A stretch of 62,812 nucleotides of DNA from JBAXGW01 sp037139195 (GCA_037139195.1 JBAXGW010000019.1:1-62812); one strand, 5' to 3'; shown: positions 18,523 through 27,490, counted from the first letter of the stretch. Notes: a model not told the origin generated them from the sequence alone. Translations and numbers: made by a program.

Positions 18523-20493
18523 TTATCGGATAATAATTAATTTTTCTTTCTTAATAAGGATCGAATTTTCCTTAACTACTACTAAATAATATCCAGGATT
18601 AATAGATGAAATATCAATTTTATTTATTCCTTTTTCTGTTAATATTGTTCTTCCAGAAAGGTCGATAATATCAATGCTTGTGTTATCTATATTATCTGAT
18701 TTTATATTTAATATTTCATTAGCTGGATTTGGATATATAGATATATTGTCTTTTTTATTGTCTGAAATGCCAACACCTATAGGTACTCTATTTCCTACAA
18801 CCGGACGAATCATTAAAGCTCCTTTGTTTAAAGAGTTCATCCATGTTCCATTGATATTATATTTTAGTAAGTCGTTACCCGTACTGCTATTCCAGCCAGA
18901 TTCGGAGTTTTTGTCAAATCCAATATTTAAATTATCGGTGGAAGCTTGCATTATACCTACATAAAAATCGCCATTTACTACAATATTTGAATCGCTCAAT
19001 CGATAAAAACGATATTGGTTTAAGCTATCGGTATATTTTGGCAAATAGCCCGACTCTTGATAGATTATTTGTTCAGGGCTTAAGCTGCTCCAAACCGTAA
19101 GATAAAAGTATTTTACATTTGCATTATTAAAAACTTGATTAAAGAAAATATCAACGCCTCTTAATGTGTCTGCTTTTCTAGCATTAAATTTATAGGCAAT
19201 TTTCCCAAATTTTACGTTTAAACCATAGCCTAATTCAGCAGTGCCATCGTCGTAAGCATAGTAATTATCAAATTTTTGAATAAATCGAGTTGTGTCATTT
19301 ACTCTATTAAAGTCGGGGGTGGTGTTTACAGATGTTATAACTTCAAATGATGCTTTTTCAGTAGTATTTGAAGCAAAAGAATATGCCAGCGAAGGCGAAA
19401 AATCAATAGTTTCAAAGGGTAAAAGATTTAAATTACCTCCAGTATAGTAGTATGGAGTACCTGTTCCTTCAAGGTCGTTGATAAAAAATTCGCGTTTCAC
19501 ATTTTTTGTATCGCCTCCTAAATTTGAATAAGGTGTTGTTAACGAAGTTTTCATTTCATTTGTTGGATTAACCAAGAAGTGAGACCAAGGCATACTTTGG
19601 TATGTGCTTAAAATGCTCGTTTGCGGTTTTGTTATTGCTACATCATCAATAATGGTATCGTTTATAGTACGTCCTTTATTTAAATATACGTAATCAATAT
19701 TCCATTGGTCGGAATTTGCTCCCCAGCTCGACTGTTGGGTGTTTGCAATGCTAGCGTAATTTTTAAACCTAAACTGAAAATCTTTTCTTAAATAGGCGTT
19801 ATCCAGTATGGGAACCATTACATGAAGAAAATCTTTTCCATACTGGGCTTTAAAATTGGCATAGCTTATTCCTTTGTGAGACCAAGCACTTACCCATCTA
19901 TCAAAAATTATGGTATCTGCAACAATTGCCTGTGTTGTGTCGGCTTCAATATAAATAGTATCTGGTGGAAACGATAGAAATTCTAAAACCAAAGAGTCTC
20001 CTGGATCGGGATTATTTGCTATTCCTTGAGGTTGAAAAAAGAAACTAAAATATAGCGAATCGCCAAGGGTTATTTTACTTGGAATTCCGGTTAGGGTTGA
20101 ATCTAAACGAATTAAGCGTGAAGTTAATTTGTCGGCAACAAAAGGGCTTGTAGATGCGTTGGTGTAATGAGCTCCATATTTATCTATTGCATCAAATGTA
20201 GCAACGCCAATAGTTGGTGGATTAACTGGATATGTATTGTTTACAAATGCGGAGCTGTCGATCCAATGCGATAGGCTAGGATAGACGCTATTTGAAGAAA
20301 AATCGTCGAAAAACGGTAGCTTTATGGGTACAGTTATATCTATATTTGACTTCTGGTGAGGCGCATTTTTTAAATTTATAAGTGTTGAATTATAACCCAA
20401 AGGGCATAGCTGCTCTTGTGATTTTGCAGTTGTTGCCGATAAAATAATAGCAACCGTAAATAACGAAATTATTATATATTTTGCTCTGTTCAT
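18523..20493 (-). CDS. T9SS-exported surface protein of unknown function
   Basis: The protein has 656 residues. A signal peptide (IIISLFTVAIILSATTAKSQ) is followed by a long beta-rich region with no catalytic motif I recognise. An early segment, LPFFDDFSSNSVYPSLSHWI, resembles the jelly-roll start seen in many large Bacteroidota secreted proteins. The C-terminal 75 residues are a T9SS type A sorting domain (SIYPNPANEILNI, then GYYLVVVKE). Its stop abuts the rluD start, an odd operon partner for a surface protein. Function is not assigned. Confidence 0.83.
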   Translation of the reverse strand: MNRAKYIIISLFTVAIILSATTAKSQEQLCPLGYNSTLINLKNAPHQKSNIDITVPIKLPFFDDFSSNSVYPSLSHWIDSSAFVNNTYPVNPPTIGVATFDAIDKYGAHYTNASTSPFVADKLTSRLIRLDSTLTGIPSKITLGDSLYFSFFFQPQGIANNPDPGDSLVLEFLSFPPDTIYIEADTTQAIVADTIIFDRWVSAWSHKGISYANFKAQYGKDFLHVMVPILDNAYLRKDFQFRFKNYASIANTQQSSWGANSDQWNIDYVYLNKGRTINDTIIDDVAITKPQTSILSTYQSMPWSHFLVNPTNEMKTSLTTPYSNLGGDTKNVKREFFINDLEGTGTPYYYTGGNLNLLPFETIDFSPSLAYSFASNTTEKASFEVITSVNTTPDFNRVNDTTRFIQKFDNYYAYDDGTAELGYGLNVKFGKIAYKFNARKADTLRGVDIFFNQVFNNANVKYFYLTVWSSLSPEQIIYQESGYLPKYTDSLNQYRFYRLSDSNIVVNGDFYVGIMQASTDNLNIGFDKNSESGWNSSTGNDLLKYNINGTWMNSLNKGALMIRPVVGNRVPIGVGISDNKKDNISIYPNPANEILNIKSDNIDNTSIDIIDLSGRTILTEKGINKIDISSINPGYYLVVVKENSILIKKEKLIIIR

Positions 20494-20520
20494 TTTACTA
20501 ATTTTTGAATACCATTAATT

Positions 20521-20610
20521 CCGCAAGCTATTTTTTATTCCCTTGATAGACTTCGACTCCGCTTAGTCTGCGGTCTCTCTGAGCGTAGTCGAAGAGTATT
20601 TATTATTAAT
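20521..20610. repeat. Small palindromic element, copy 1 (right end decayed)
   Basis: These 90 bases differ from copy 2 (21271-21360) at seven positions counted by eye. The core is an imperfect hairpin whose arms read CTTCGACTCCGCTTAG and CTGAGCGTAGTCGAAG. The outer left end TTCCGCAAG lacks a good right-hand partner here (CTTGCCG at 20624-20630). Confidence 0.8.
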
Positions 20611-20651
20611 CAATTAAAAATCCCTTGCCGTTTTTAGGAATACTACAAACA

Positions 20652-21239
20652 CTATTCTGCTTGTTCTTCCGAATTTAAATCTTCAATACTTTTGTTATTA
20701 ATGCCTTTGCCAACAACTAAATTTATTGTTGCTCCCTTTTCAATTTGGCTACCAGCAGTTATTTCATGTCCTTTATATTGTTGTCTTAAAACTGCATTTT
20801 CGGCAATGTCTTTCACGTATTCTAATCGCCCCAGCCTCAAACCATTCGACTCAAGAATAGTTGTAGCTTGCTTAAGCGAAAGGTCTATTAAATTCGGCAT
20901 TTTTGTAATTTCTTTAGTTTTTGAAGTAACAGTAAGATAAATTATTCGTTCGGGTTTAACTTTTGAGCCCGAAATAGGGTCTTGTTCGGCAATAACTCCT
21001 TTTGGGAAATTTTCTTTATAAATAGTATCAATAATTTCGTATTTCAAATCTAAATTTTTCTCTTCAAACAATTTATCTACGTCTTCAACTGCCATCTTCG
21101 ATAAATCGGGAACTATTAAAATATCATTATGATTAGCATACGAAGCAATCATTTTCAATATAATCCAAAGTGCAATAATAATAAAAGCTGATGCTAATGC
21201 TAAATGAACTAAAACGGGTTTGTCTTTATAGAACGACAT
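20652..21239 (-). CDS. Membrane-anchored PASTA-domain protein
   Basis: The protein has 195 residues. A single transmembrane helix lies at about 8-33 (LVHLALASAFIIIALWIIL), followed by two PASTA domains: about 38-106 (IVPDLSKMAVEDVDKLFEE) and about 110-180 (KMPNLIDLSLKQATTILES). PASTA domains bind peptidoglycan fragments or beta-lactams in Gram-positive kinases and PBPs. Here there is no kinase or transpeptidase domain. The protein probably sits in the inner membrane with the PASTA domains in the periplasm. It lies upstream of the T9SS cargo gene and rluD on the same strand, and palindromic elements flank it on both sides. Confidence 0.88.
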   Translation of the reverse strand: MSFYKDKPVLVHLALASAFIIIALWIILKMIASYANHNDILIVPDLSKMAVEDVDKLFEEKNLDLKYEIIDTIYKENFPKGVIAEQDPISGSKVKPERIIYLTVTSKTKEITKMPNLIDLSLKQATTILESNGLRLGRLEYVKDIAENAVLRQQYKGHEITAGSQIEKGATINLVVGKGINNKSIEDLNSEEQAE

Positions 21240-21267
21240 TTTTATTGTCTTTTTTAGTTGAACTTTA

Positions 21268-21372
21268 AATCCGCAAACTATTTTTTATTCCCTTGATAGT
21301 CTTCGATTCCACTCAGTCTGCGGTCACTCTGAGCGTAGTCGAAAAGTATTTATTATTAATTCCTTGCGGATT
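21268..21372. repeat. Small palindromic element, copy 2 (intact, 105 bp)
   Basis: Perfect 9-bp terminal inverted repeats, AATCCGCAA at 21268-21276 and TTGCGGATT at 21364-21372, enclose a hairpin with CTTCGATTCC and GAGCGTAGTCGAA arms. It has the form of a tiny MITE. No target duplication is obvious. Confidence 0.82.
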
Positions 21373-21438
21373 CTTAAGTTGAATTATTTCTGTTGTAAAA
21401 ACTAATCTTTGCTTATTTTATTGTACTATTCTAAAGAT

Positions 21439-22728
21439 TTATTCTTTTTGTTTAACAACCAACTGCACGGTGGTTCTGCTTTTTTGTTCAAATAATATTT
21501 CTTTGTCAATACAAACCCTATCTATGGTTGCTTGGTCGTAATTTCTAATAGTTACTAGCTCCAAGCCTTTGTTGAATCTAACTTTATATTCTTTGTCTAG
21601 TGCTTTTATCAATTTGTTTACGGTTCTTTCGTTATAATCAACGCTAACAGTTAGGTTTAATGCCGAATTTTGCATCACATTCATCCTAACTCTATGGTCG
21701 GTAAACAATTGAAAAATATCCCGTAAGTTTTCTTCAATGATAAAAGAAAAATCACGAGTTGATATGGTAATAAGTACCTGATTTATTTTAAATATAAATG
21801 ATGGAACTTCTAATCTGCATTCGTCAGCGTTTATTACAGTTCCTGGTTCATCAGGATTAACAAACGATTTAACGTATAAAGGGATCGATTTGTTTTGTAA
21901 TGGCTGTATTGTTTTAGGGTGAATAACGCTTGCACCGTAATACGCCAATTCTATAGCATCGAGATACGAAATTTTATCAAGTTTCACGGTATCGCTAAAC
22001 CATTTTGGGTCGGCATTAAGCACGCCTGGTACATCTTTCCAAATAGTAACGTCTTTAGCATCTAGGCAAAAGGCAAGAATCGCTGCAGTATAATCAGAAC
22101 CTTCTCTTCCAAGTGTTGTAGCCCAACCTCCATCGGTTTGCCCTGTGAAACCTTGTGTTATAACCAAGTTGTGTTTGTTGTCATCCGATTTTTCGAATAT
22201 AGGGAACATAAACTTACGGATGAGTTTTTGCGTTGTTTCCCAATCTACTTTTGCTTCGCGATAGGTATTATCGGTTTTAAGCATATCAATAATATCAATC
22301 CAAGTATTCGAAACTCCAATTTCGTTTAAATAATTGCTAACAATTTTAGTTGCCCAAAACTCGCCATAAGAAACTATTTGATCGTATTCAAAATCCCAAT
22401 TATCAGTTGGTTCTTGAGCCAAAATGTCTTCCATTTCATTAAAATCAGCTTCCAAGTTGCTGTAAATAGGATGCGTAGGCGATTCGAACAATTGGCTGCA
22501 AATACTTTTATGGAAGTTTTTAATTTCGCTAACATAAGCTGCCAGTTCGGGTTTTTTATAGAAAAAAGCATCTGTTATTTTTTCTAATGCATTGGTTGAT
22601 TTTCCCATAGCAGAAATAACAACAGCAACTCGCTGTCCTTTGTGCAACTCGAGTATTTTGCCAATGTTTTTTATGCCCGAAGCGTCTTTAACCGAAGCTC
22701 CACCAAATTTGAATACGCTAAGATTCAT
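21439..22728 (-). CDS. Aspartate kinase (monofunctional)
   Basis: The enzyme has 429 residues. It phosphorylates aspartate, the first step to lysine, threonine and methionine. The N-terminal kinase motif is VFKFGGASVKDASGIKN. The nucleotide/substrate segment is TLGREGSDYTAAILAFCL, followed by WKDVPGVLNADPKW. The C-terminal region (about 300-429) should be the ACT-type regulatory part, though its sequence is divergent. No homoserine dehydrogenase domain is present. There are 2 bases between the GNAT gene stop and this start codon, so the two form an operon. Which feedback inhibitor it responds to cannot be read. Confidence 0.93.
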   Translation of the reverse strand: MNLSVFKFGGASVKDASGIKNIGKILELHKGQRVAVVISAMGKSTNALEKITDAFFYKKPELAAYVSEIKNFHKSICSQLFESPTHPIYSNLEADFNEMEDILAQEPTDNWDFEYDQIVSYGEFWATKIVSNYLNEIGVSNTWIDIIDMLKTDNTYREAKVDWETTQKLIRKFMFPIFEKSDDNKHNLVITQGFTGQTDGGWATTLGREGSDYTAAILAFCLDAKDVTIWKDVPGVLNADPKWFSDTVKLDKISYLDAIELAYYGASVIHPKTIQPLQNKSIPLYVKSFVNPDEPGTVINADECRLEVPSFIFKINQVLITISTRDFSFIIEENLRDIFQLFTDHRVRMNVMQNSALNLTVSVDYNERTVNKLIKALDKEYKVRFNKGLELVTIRNYDQATIDRVCIDKEILFEQKSRTTVQLVVKQKE

Positions 22729-22730
22729 AA

Positions 22731-23210
22731 TTATGAAGAAAAAGGATAGTTTTGAATTTGTTCTTTTGTTAGTTTTCCGTTAATCCAGGTATTATCGAGA
22801 ACCGCATCAAATTTTTGGTAAAAGTGAATTGCGGGTTCGTTCCAATCAAGCACTTGCCATTGCATCCTATTAGCGCCATATTCTTTCGATTTTAGGATAA
22901 CTGCTTCAAAGAGCAATCTTCCAATGTTTTTACCGCGGAATTCGTTTTTCACAACAATATCTTCTAAGTAGATACATTTGCCTTTCCATGTGGAGTAGCT
23001 AAAGAAATAAAATGCCATGCCAGCAACCGTATCGCCATCAAAAGCAAGGAAGAATTCGAAAAGTGGATTTTCACCAAAGCCGTCTTTTTCTAAGTCGTTT
23101 AAGGTAACGGTTACTTCTTGAGGTGCTTTTTCGTATGCCGCCAGTTCTTGTATCATGTCTAAAACCAAGTGCAAGTCGGCTTTTAAACCTTTACGGATGC
23201 TAATTTCCAT
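22731..23210 (-). CDS. GNAT-family N-acetyltransferase
   Basis: The protein has 159 residues from the ATG at 23210, chosen because MEISIRKGLKADLHLVLDM is the normal GNAT N-terminus. The frame stays open further upstream, but those residues are not family-like. The acetyl-CoA loop is VKNEFRGKNIGRLLFEAV, and the C-terminal strand region has WQVLDWNEPAIHFYQKFDA, as in diamine (spermidine/spermine-type) acetyltransferases. The substrate is uncertain. It lies immediately upstream of aspartate kinase on the same strand with a 2-base gap. Confidence 0.88.
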   Translation of the reverse strand: MEISIRKGLKADLHLVLDMIQELAAYEKAPQEVTVTLNDLEKDGFGENPLFEFFLAFDGDTVAGMAFYFFSYSTWKGKCIYLEDIVVKNEFRGKNIGRLLFEAVILKSKEYGANRMQWQVLDWNEPAIHFYQKFDAVLDNTWINGKLTKEQIQNYPFSS

Positions 23211-23435
23211 ATAAATAATATACTTTTTTAATTTGCAGTAAAGATAATAAAATATTTCGAGCTGAGAAAAGCACATTTTATGGTATGCAGATAATGCGTT
23301 TTGTAATCATCAATTGAATTTTTCATCAATCAGAGATTAGAATGACATAGCAAGAATGTGATGACGAATATCAACAGGCAAAATATGAGCGAGTAAAGAG
23401 GAAGTTTAAGTTTAGATAAAACATTTAATTCAATT

Positions 23436-23792
23436 CTAAAATATTACTAATGATGCAAATGTTGCTATTATATAAACAGTTAGTATTGAGTTGTCTCTTT
23501 TTTTTCTATTTGAACTTTCGCCTAAATATTTATCAGCTATTATTTTATAACGCTTGTCCTTAATAAAAAGGAAATAGGCTATGAGATAAAAAGGGGCAAG
23601 AACAATAATAGCATATAATTTTGACGGCAAATAATTAAGTGGCATTATATTTATGATATTTAATAAAACCATAGTATTTGTAGCAAAAATCAAAGCAAAC
23701 CAAAGACCTGCAACATATTCTGCAATATCTTTGGCATTTGTTTTCATCAACATAAAATAAAACCTAATATAAATAATTTCTAAAAATTTCAT
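23436..23792 (-). CDS. Small membrane protein of unknown function
   Basis: The protein has up to 118 residues. Three hydrophobic segments are visible: about 30-48 (GLWFALIFATNTMVLLNII), about 60-80 (LYAIIVLAPFYLIAYFLF) and the last 16 residues (ILTVYIIATFASLVIF). A charged loop containing DKRYKIIADKYLGES lies between the last two. I do not recognise the family. The start may be the later methionine at MKTNAKDIAEYVAG. It stands alone between the GNAT gene and a gene-poor stretch. Confidence 0.55.
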   Translation of the reverse strand: MKFLEIIYIRFYFMLMKTNAKDIAEYVAGLWFALIFATNTMVLLNIINIMPLNYLPSKLYAIIVLAPFYLIAYFLFIKDKRYKIIADKYLGESSNRKKRDNSILTVYIIATFASLVIF

Positions 23793-23826
23793 AATTAATC
23801 AAATTTTTTGTAAAATTAAATTCTTA

Positions 23827-23925
23827 TCAATAGTTTTCTTTTTTTATTAATCGTCCTTTTTCATCCCAAAAACATCCTTCCAAAAATACAATTATTTTTT
23901 TATATGGAGGATATTTGTCATGGCT
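23827..23925 (-). pseudogene. Possible gene remnant
   Basis: A 32-codon open stretch without a start codon reads SHDKYPPYKKIIVFLEGC followed by FWDEKGRLIKKENY and a stop. It has protein-like composition but is preceded by an in-frame stop. It may be the tail of a decayed gene. I cannot assign a family. Confidence 0.25.
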
Positions 23926-23962
23926 TTAAATTGAACCTGAGTTTTTATTTTGCTCGCATCTT

Positions 23963-24220
23963 CTATATAGGCAAGTGATAATTATCACTGCCAAGATTTA
24001 CATTCTCTCTCCCGAGATGCGTATAATCACTCCCAAGATTGATATTCTCACTCCCGAGATTGAGTTTCTCTCTCCCGAGTTTTAATTTCTCATTCGGGAG
24101 ATTCAATTTCTTGCTTCCGAGATGCGTATTCTCACTTCCGAGATTCGATTTTATGGTTCGCACATTTATATTCTTAGTTCCGAGATATTGAACAATGTTT
24201 ATCCGTTCAATCAGTTTCAT
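23963..24220 (-). CDS. Putative heptad-repeat protein encoded by a 21-bp tandem repeat
   Basis: An 85-residue frame starts MKLIERINIVQYLGTKN and then runs as seven-residue units, each beginning Leu-Gly or similar: LGSENTH, LGSKKLN, LPNEKLK, LGREKLN, LGSENIN, LGSDYTH, LGRENVN, LGSDNYH. The spacing of one leucine every seven residues could give a regular coil or solenoid. Because the DNA repeat is 21 bp, several frames stay open, so coding is not proven. No signal peptide is visible and the neighbours give no hint. It could equally be a non-coding minisatellite. Confidence 0.35.
   Translation of the reverse strand: MKLIERINIVQYLGTKNINVRTIKSNLGSENTHLGSKKLNLPNEKLKLGREKLNLGSENINLGSDYTHLGRENVNLGSDNYHLPI
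23988..24197. repeat. Ten-unit tandem repeat, 21-bp period
   Basis: Ten consecutive 21-bp units fit the pattern CTCCCGAGATTnnnATTCTCA with variation. The conserved core is CCGAGAT. The period is exact over 210 bp with no spacers, so it is not a CRISPR array. A perfect 14-bp palindrome, GTGATAATTATCAC (23975-23988), adjoins its left edge. The rest of the gene-poor stretch around it shows nothing else clear apart from the possible remnant at 23827-23925. Confidence 0.85.
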
Positions 24221-24297
24221 CTGTGTTCCTATATGATTTGTTTGAATTCATTTCAAAATTCAAAAATATTATGTTAGCATATATCAAGCTTATTTTC

Positions 24298-24305
24298 TAT
24301 TTTTG
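24298..24305 (+). promoter_or_regulatory. Predicted -7 box of purH
   Basis: TATTTTTG followed by C matches the Bacteroidota -7 consensus, 39 bases before the purH ATG. No clear TTTG lies at the expected upstream distance. Confidence 0.45.
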
Positions 24306-24344
24306 CTCATCATTTCAAAATCTTGATTTATTAAATTTTTTTTT

Positions 24345-25868
24345 ATGAGTAATAAAAAGATTAAAAGCGCTTTAGTTTCTGTTTTTCACAAAGACAACCT
24401 CGACCAAATAATTTTAGAACTTCATAAACTAGGAGTTATTATTTATTCCACCGGAGGTACTCAAAAATTTATCGAAGACCTTGGCGTTAATGCTGTTGCA
24501 GTTGAAGATGTTACTAGCTATCCTTCAATTCTGGGCGGTAGGGTAAAAACTTTGCACCCAAAAGTTTTTGGTGGTATTCTTGGCAGAAGAGCCAATGCTC
24601 GTGATATTGAAGAAATGCAGCAATATGAAATTCCAGAGATTGATTTGGTAATTGTTGATTTATATCCTTTCGAAAAAACCGTTGCTACCACTAATGTTGA
24701 ATCAGATATTATTGAAAAAATTGATATAGGTGGAATTTCTCTCATCCGCGCTGCTGCTAAAAACTTCAACGATGTTATTATTGTACCTTCTTCTGATAAT
24801 TACGAAGAATTGTATAAAATACTAACCGATAATGATGGCGTAACTACCTTAGAAGATAGAAGAAGATTTGCTTCTTATGCTTTTAACGTGTCTTCGCATT
24901 ATGATACAGCAATTTTTAACTATTTTAATCAAGATAAACATATAACTACATTTAAACAAAGTATTTCTAAATCAAAATCATTGCGATATGGCGAAAATCC
25001 ACATCAATCAGGCGTTTTCTATGGCGATTTTGATGCAATGTTTGATCAAATTTGGGGTATCGAACTTTCCTACAATAATTTATTGGATGTAGATGCTGGT
25101 ATTAATCTTATTGCCGAATTTAAAGAGCCTACAATTGCAATCTTAAAGCACAATAATGCATGTGGATTAGCTTCTCGCTCTATTTTAAAAGATGCATGGA
25201 AAGATGCGCTTGCTGGCGATCCTGTTTCGGCTTTCGGCGGCGTTATTGTTACTAATACAAATGTAGATTTTGATACAGCTAAGGAAATAAACGATTTGTT
25301 TTTTGAAATCATTATTGCACCTTCTTACGATCAAGATGCTTTGGATGTATTCAAAACAAAGAAAAACAGAAGAATTCTTATTCAGAAAAAATCGGATTTG
25401 CCTAAAAAACAAGTTCGCACTTTATTAAACGGTATTTTGGAGCAAGACCGCGATTTTATTAGCGACAAACCTGAAGGAATGAAAGTGGTTACCACAAAAG
25501 TTCCAACTTCTGAACAAATAAGCGATTTAGAGTTTGCAAATAAAATTGTAAAACATACGAAGTCGAATGCTATGGTTATTGCAAAAAACAAACAGCTTAT
25601 TGCTAGTGGAGTAGGGCAGACGTCAAGAGTAGATGCTATGCGTCAGGCGATAGACAAAGCACACTCTTTTAAATTCGATTTAAAAGGTGCTGTATTGGCA
25701 TCAGATGCATTTTTCCCATTTCCCGATAATGTAGAATTGGCATTTAACGAAGGAATAATGGCGGTAGTTCAACCAGGAGGCTCAATAAACGATAAACTTT
25801 CTATTGAGTTTTGCGAGAAAAACGGCATGGCGATGGTTTTTACGGGTAATCGACATTTTAAACACTAG
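24345..25868 (+). CDS. purH: Bifunctional AICAR formyltransferase / IMP cyclohydrolase
   Basis: The enzyme has 507 residues and performs the last two steps of IMP synthesis. The N-terminal MGS-like cyclohydrolase domain (about 1-145) shows VIIYSTGGTQKFIEDLGV and TLHPKVFGGILGRR. The AICAR transformylase domain begins around LRYGENPHQSGVFYGD and includes LKHNNACGLASR and DPVSAFGGVIVTN. The end, AMVFTGNRHFKH, is typical. It receives AICAR made by PurB. It is monocistronic by appearance, with a predicted -7 box upstream and a terminator downstream. Confidence 0.97.
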   Translation: MSNKKIKSALVSVFHKDNLDQIILELHKLGVIIYSTGGTQKFIEDLGVNAVAVEDVTSYPSILGGRVKTLHPKVFGGILGRRANARDIEEMQQYEIPEIDLVIVDLYPFEKTVATTNVESDIIEKIDIGGISLIRAAAKNFNDVIIVPSSDNYEELYKILTDNDGVTTLEDRRRFASYAFNVSSHYDTAIFNYFNQDKHITTFKQSISKSKSLRYGENPHQSGVFYGDFDAMFDQIWGIELSYNNLLDVDAGINLIAEFKEPTIAILKHNNACGLASRSILKDAWKDALAGDPVSAFGGVIVTNTNVDFDTAKEINDLFFEIIIAPSYDQDALDVFKTKKNRRILIQKKSDLPKKQVRTLLNGILEQDRDFISDKPEGMKVVTTKVPTSEQISDLEFANKIVKHTKSNAMVIAKNKQLIASGVGQTSRVDAMRQAIDKAHSFKFDLKGAVLASDAFFPFPDNVELAFNEGIMAVVQPGGSINDKLSIEFCEKNGMAMVFTGNRHFKH

Positions 25869-25996
25869 CGTCTGTCCATAAAGTCCAACTTCATCGTATT
25901 GTTTGATTTTGAATTAAGTCATTTATATTCATAAACTCCTAAATATCAAAATCATCATAACCTCGAATTTGAACTTTTTTAACAACCTCACTAAAC

Positions 25997-26034
25997 TCCT
26001 CACTTATATTCAAATAAGTGGGGATTTTTTTTTG
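25997..26034 (+). terminator. Probable terminator downstream of purH
   Basis: TCACTTAT pairs with ATAAGTGG, followed by a long T run. It lies about 130 bases after the purH stop, leaving a long 3' leader of no evident content. Confidence 0.75.
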
Positions 26035-26142
26035 TAAAAAACTAGATTTTTCATGTAGCGATAATTTTATAACACAATTATAAAATAATATAAAGATAAA
26101 AAAAATAATTGCCGTAAAATTGTAATATAAAATCGACGAACT

Positions 26143-26385
26143 ATGAAAATAAGAAAAAACATTGCACTAAGCGATACTGGATTTGTGTTCAATCCTACAT
26201 CTGGCGAATCATTCAACGTAAATCCACTAGGCGTTGAAATTATTACTTTAATGAAAGAAGACAAAGATTTTCAGGAAATTAAAAACACCGTTCTTGAAAA
26301 ATACGAAATTGATGATATAACTTTTGAAAAAGATTATACTGATTTCATGTCGCTTTTGTCTCAATACGATTTATTAGAAAACTAA
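26143..26385 (+). CDS. PqqD-like protein (RiPP-recognition-element fold)
   Basis: The protein has 80 residues. Segments IALSDTGFVFNPTSGESFNV and NPLGVEIITLMKEDKDFQEI match the PqqD/RRE winged-helix pattern: a beta hairpin, then the N-x-x-G helix. PqqD-type proteins bind a peptide and present it to a modifying enzyme. It is separated by 5 bases from the ATP-grasp gene, with which it is probably co-transcribed. I see no radical SAM enzyme or precursor peptide gene nearby. A bound peptide is therefore an inference from the fold. Confidence 0.78.
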   Translation: MKIRKNIALSDTGFVFNPTSGESFNVNPLGVEIITLMKEDKDFQEIKNTVLEKYEIDDITFEKDYTDFMSLLSQYDLLEN

Positions 26386-26390
26386 TTTGT

Positions 26391-27437
26391 ATGAATAAGA
26401 AAAAAATAACCATTGCCGTAACTGGATTAAATGCTATTGATAGTCCTGGTCCTGGAGTTGCAGTAATAAGAGGTCTTCTTGAGTCGGAATTTTACGATCC
26501 AAGAATAATAGGATTTTCTTATGAATCGCTCGAACCAGGTATTTATATGCACGATTTGGTAGATAAAACGTACCAAATCCCTTATCCATCAGCTGGAGCA
26601 GAAGCTTTGCTTGCTCGCTTAGAATACATCCACGACATCGAAAAATTAGATGTTATAATTCCTAATTTCGATGCTGAGCTTTTCTCTTTTATAAAATTAG
26701 AAAAGACTTTAAAAGATATGGGAATAAGAACATATCTTCCTAGTCTGGAACAGTTTGAGGCTCGTCATAAAATCAATTTAAATGAGTATGGCAAAAAACA
26801 TAATATAAATGTTCCTCATAGCAAACCAATTTTTAATGTGTCTGAAATTTATGGATTAACTTCCGAATTTCAATATCCATTGGTAGTAAAAGGAAAATAT
26901 TATGATGCAAGTATAGCTTATAATGCAGAGCAAGCAAAAACATACTTCAATAAAATCAGTTCTAAATGGGGTTTGCCAATTATTATTCAGCAATTTGTAC
27001 ATGGAACAGAGTATAATGTAACTGGACTTGGCGATGGCGAAGGTAATACAATAGCTGCCGTTCCTATGCGTAAGCAATACATTACTGATAAAGGAAAAGC
27101 GTGGGGCGGAATATCTATCGACGATAAAAAACTTATAGAACTTACCCGTCAATTTCTTAAATCTTCGAAATGGCGTGGTGGATTTGAGTTAGAATTAATG
27201 AAAGACCAAGATGGTACTATTTATTTGCTTGAAATTAATCCTCGTATGCCTGCATGGATATACCTTTCAGTTGGTGTAGGACAAAATATTCCCGATGCAC
27301 TGGTTCGATTAGCGATGGGTGAAGACGTAAAACCTTATACTGATTACGAAGTAGGAAAAATGTTTATCCGCTATGCTTGGGATATGATCGTAGATATTTC
27401 AGAATTCGAGCAACTTTCAACTTTTGGAGAACTATAA
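26391..27437 (+). CDS. ATP-grasp ligase-like enzyme, CarB-like
   Basis: The protein has 348 residues. An N-terminal Rossmann-like preATP-grasp region starts KKITIAVTGLNAIDSPGPGV. The ATP-grasp core shows YPLVVKGKYYDAS (ATP-binding lysine), IIQQFVHGTEYNVTGLGDG and the metal-binding LLEINPRMPAW. Such enzymes couple ATP to carboxylate-amine or carboxylate-thiol ligation. The acceptor is unknown. Its position between a PqqD-like protein and a PLP decarboxylase-like enzyme suggests a shared pathway on an amino-acid or peptide substrate. It is not a biotin carboxylase because no biotin carrier is seen. Confidence 0.82.
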   Translation: MNKKKITIAVTGLNAIDSPGPGVAVIRGLLESEFYDPRIIGFSYESLEPGIYMHDLVDKTYQIPYPSAGAEALLARLEYIHDIEKLDVIIPNFDAELFSFIKLEKTLKDMGIRTYLPSLEQFEARHKINLNEYGKKHNINVPHSKPIFNVSEIYGLTSEFQYPLVVKGKYYDASIAYNAEQAKTYFNKISSKWGLPIIIQQFVHGTEYNVTGLGDGEGNTIAAVPMRKQYITDKGKAWGGISIDDKKLIELTRQFLKSSKWRGGFELELMKDQDGTIYLLEINPRMPAWIYLSVGVGQNIPDALVRLAMGEDVKPYTDYEVGKMFIRYAWDMIVDISEFEQLSTFGEL

Positions 27438-27490
27438 ACGGTAAATGGCACACGGTGAACGGTTCAAGGAAAACAATGGTTATTCAAGCC

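Noticed and set aside
23988..24197. CRISPR-like periodic repeats
   Set aside because: The units are contiguous and degenerate at 21 bp with no spacers, and no cas genes are present.
25869..25996. Possible insertion-sequence remnant after purH (GTCTGTCCATAAAGTCC)
   Set aside because: No inverted partner end or transposase fragment was seen nearby.
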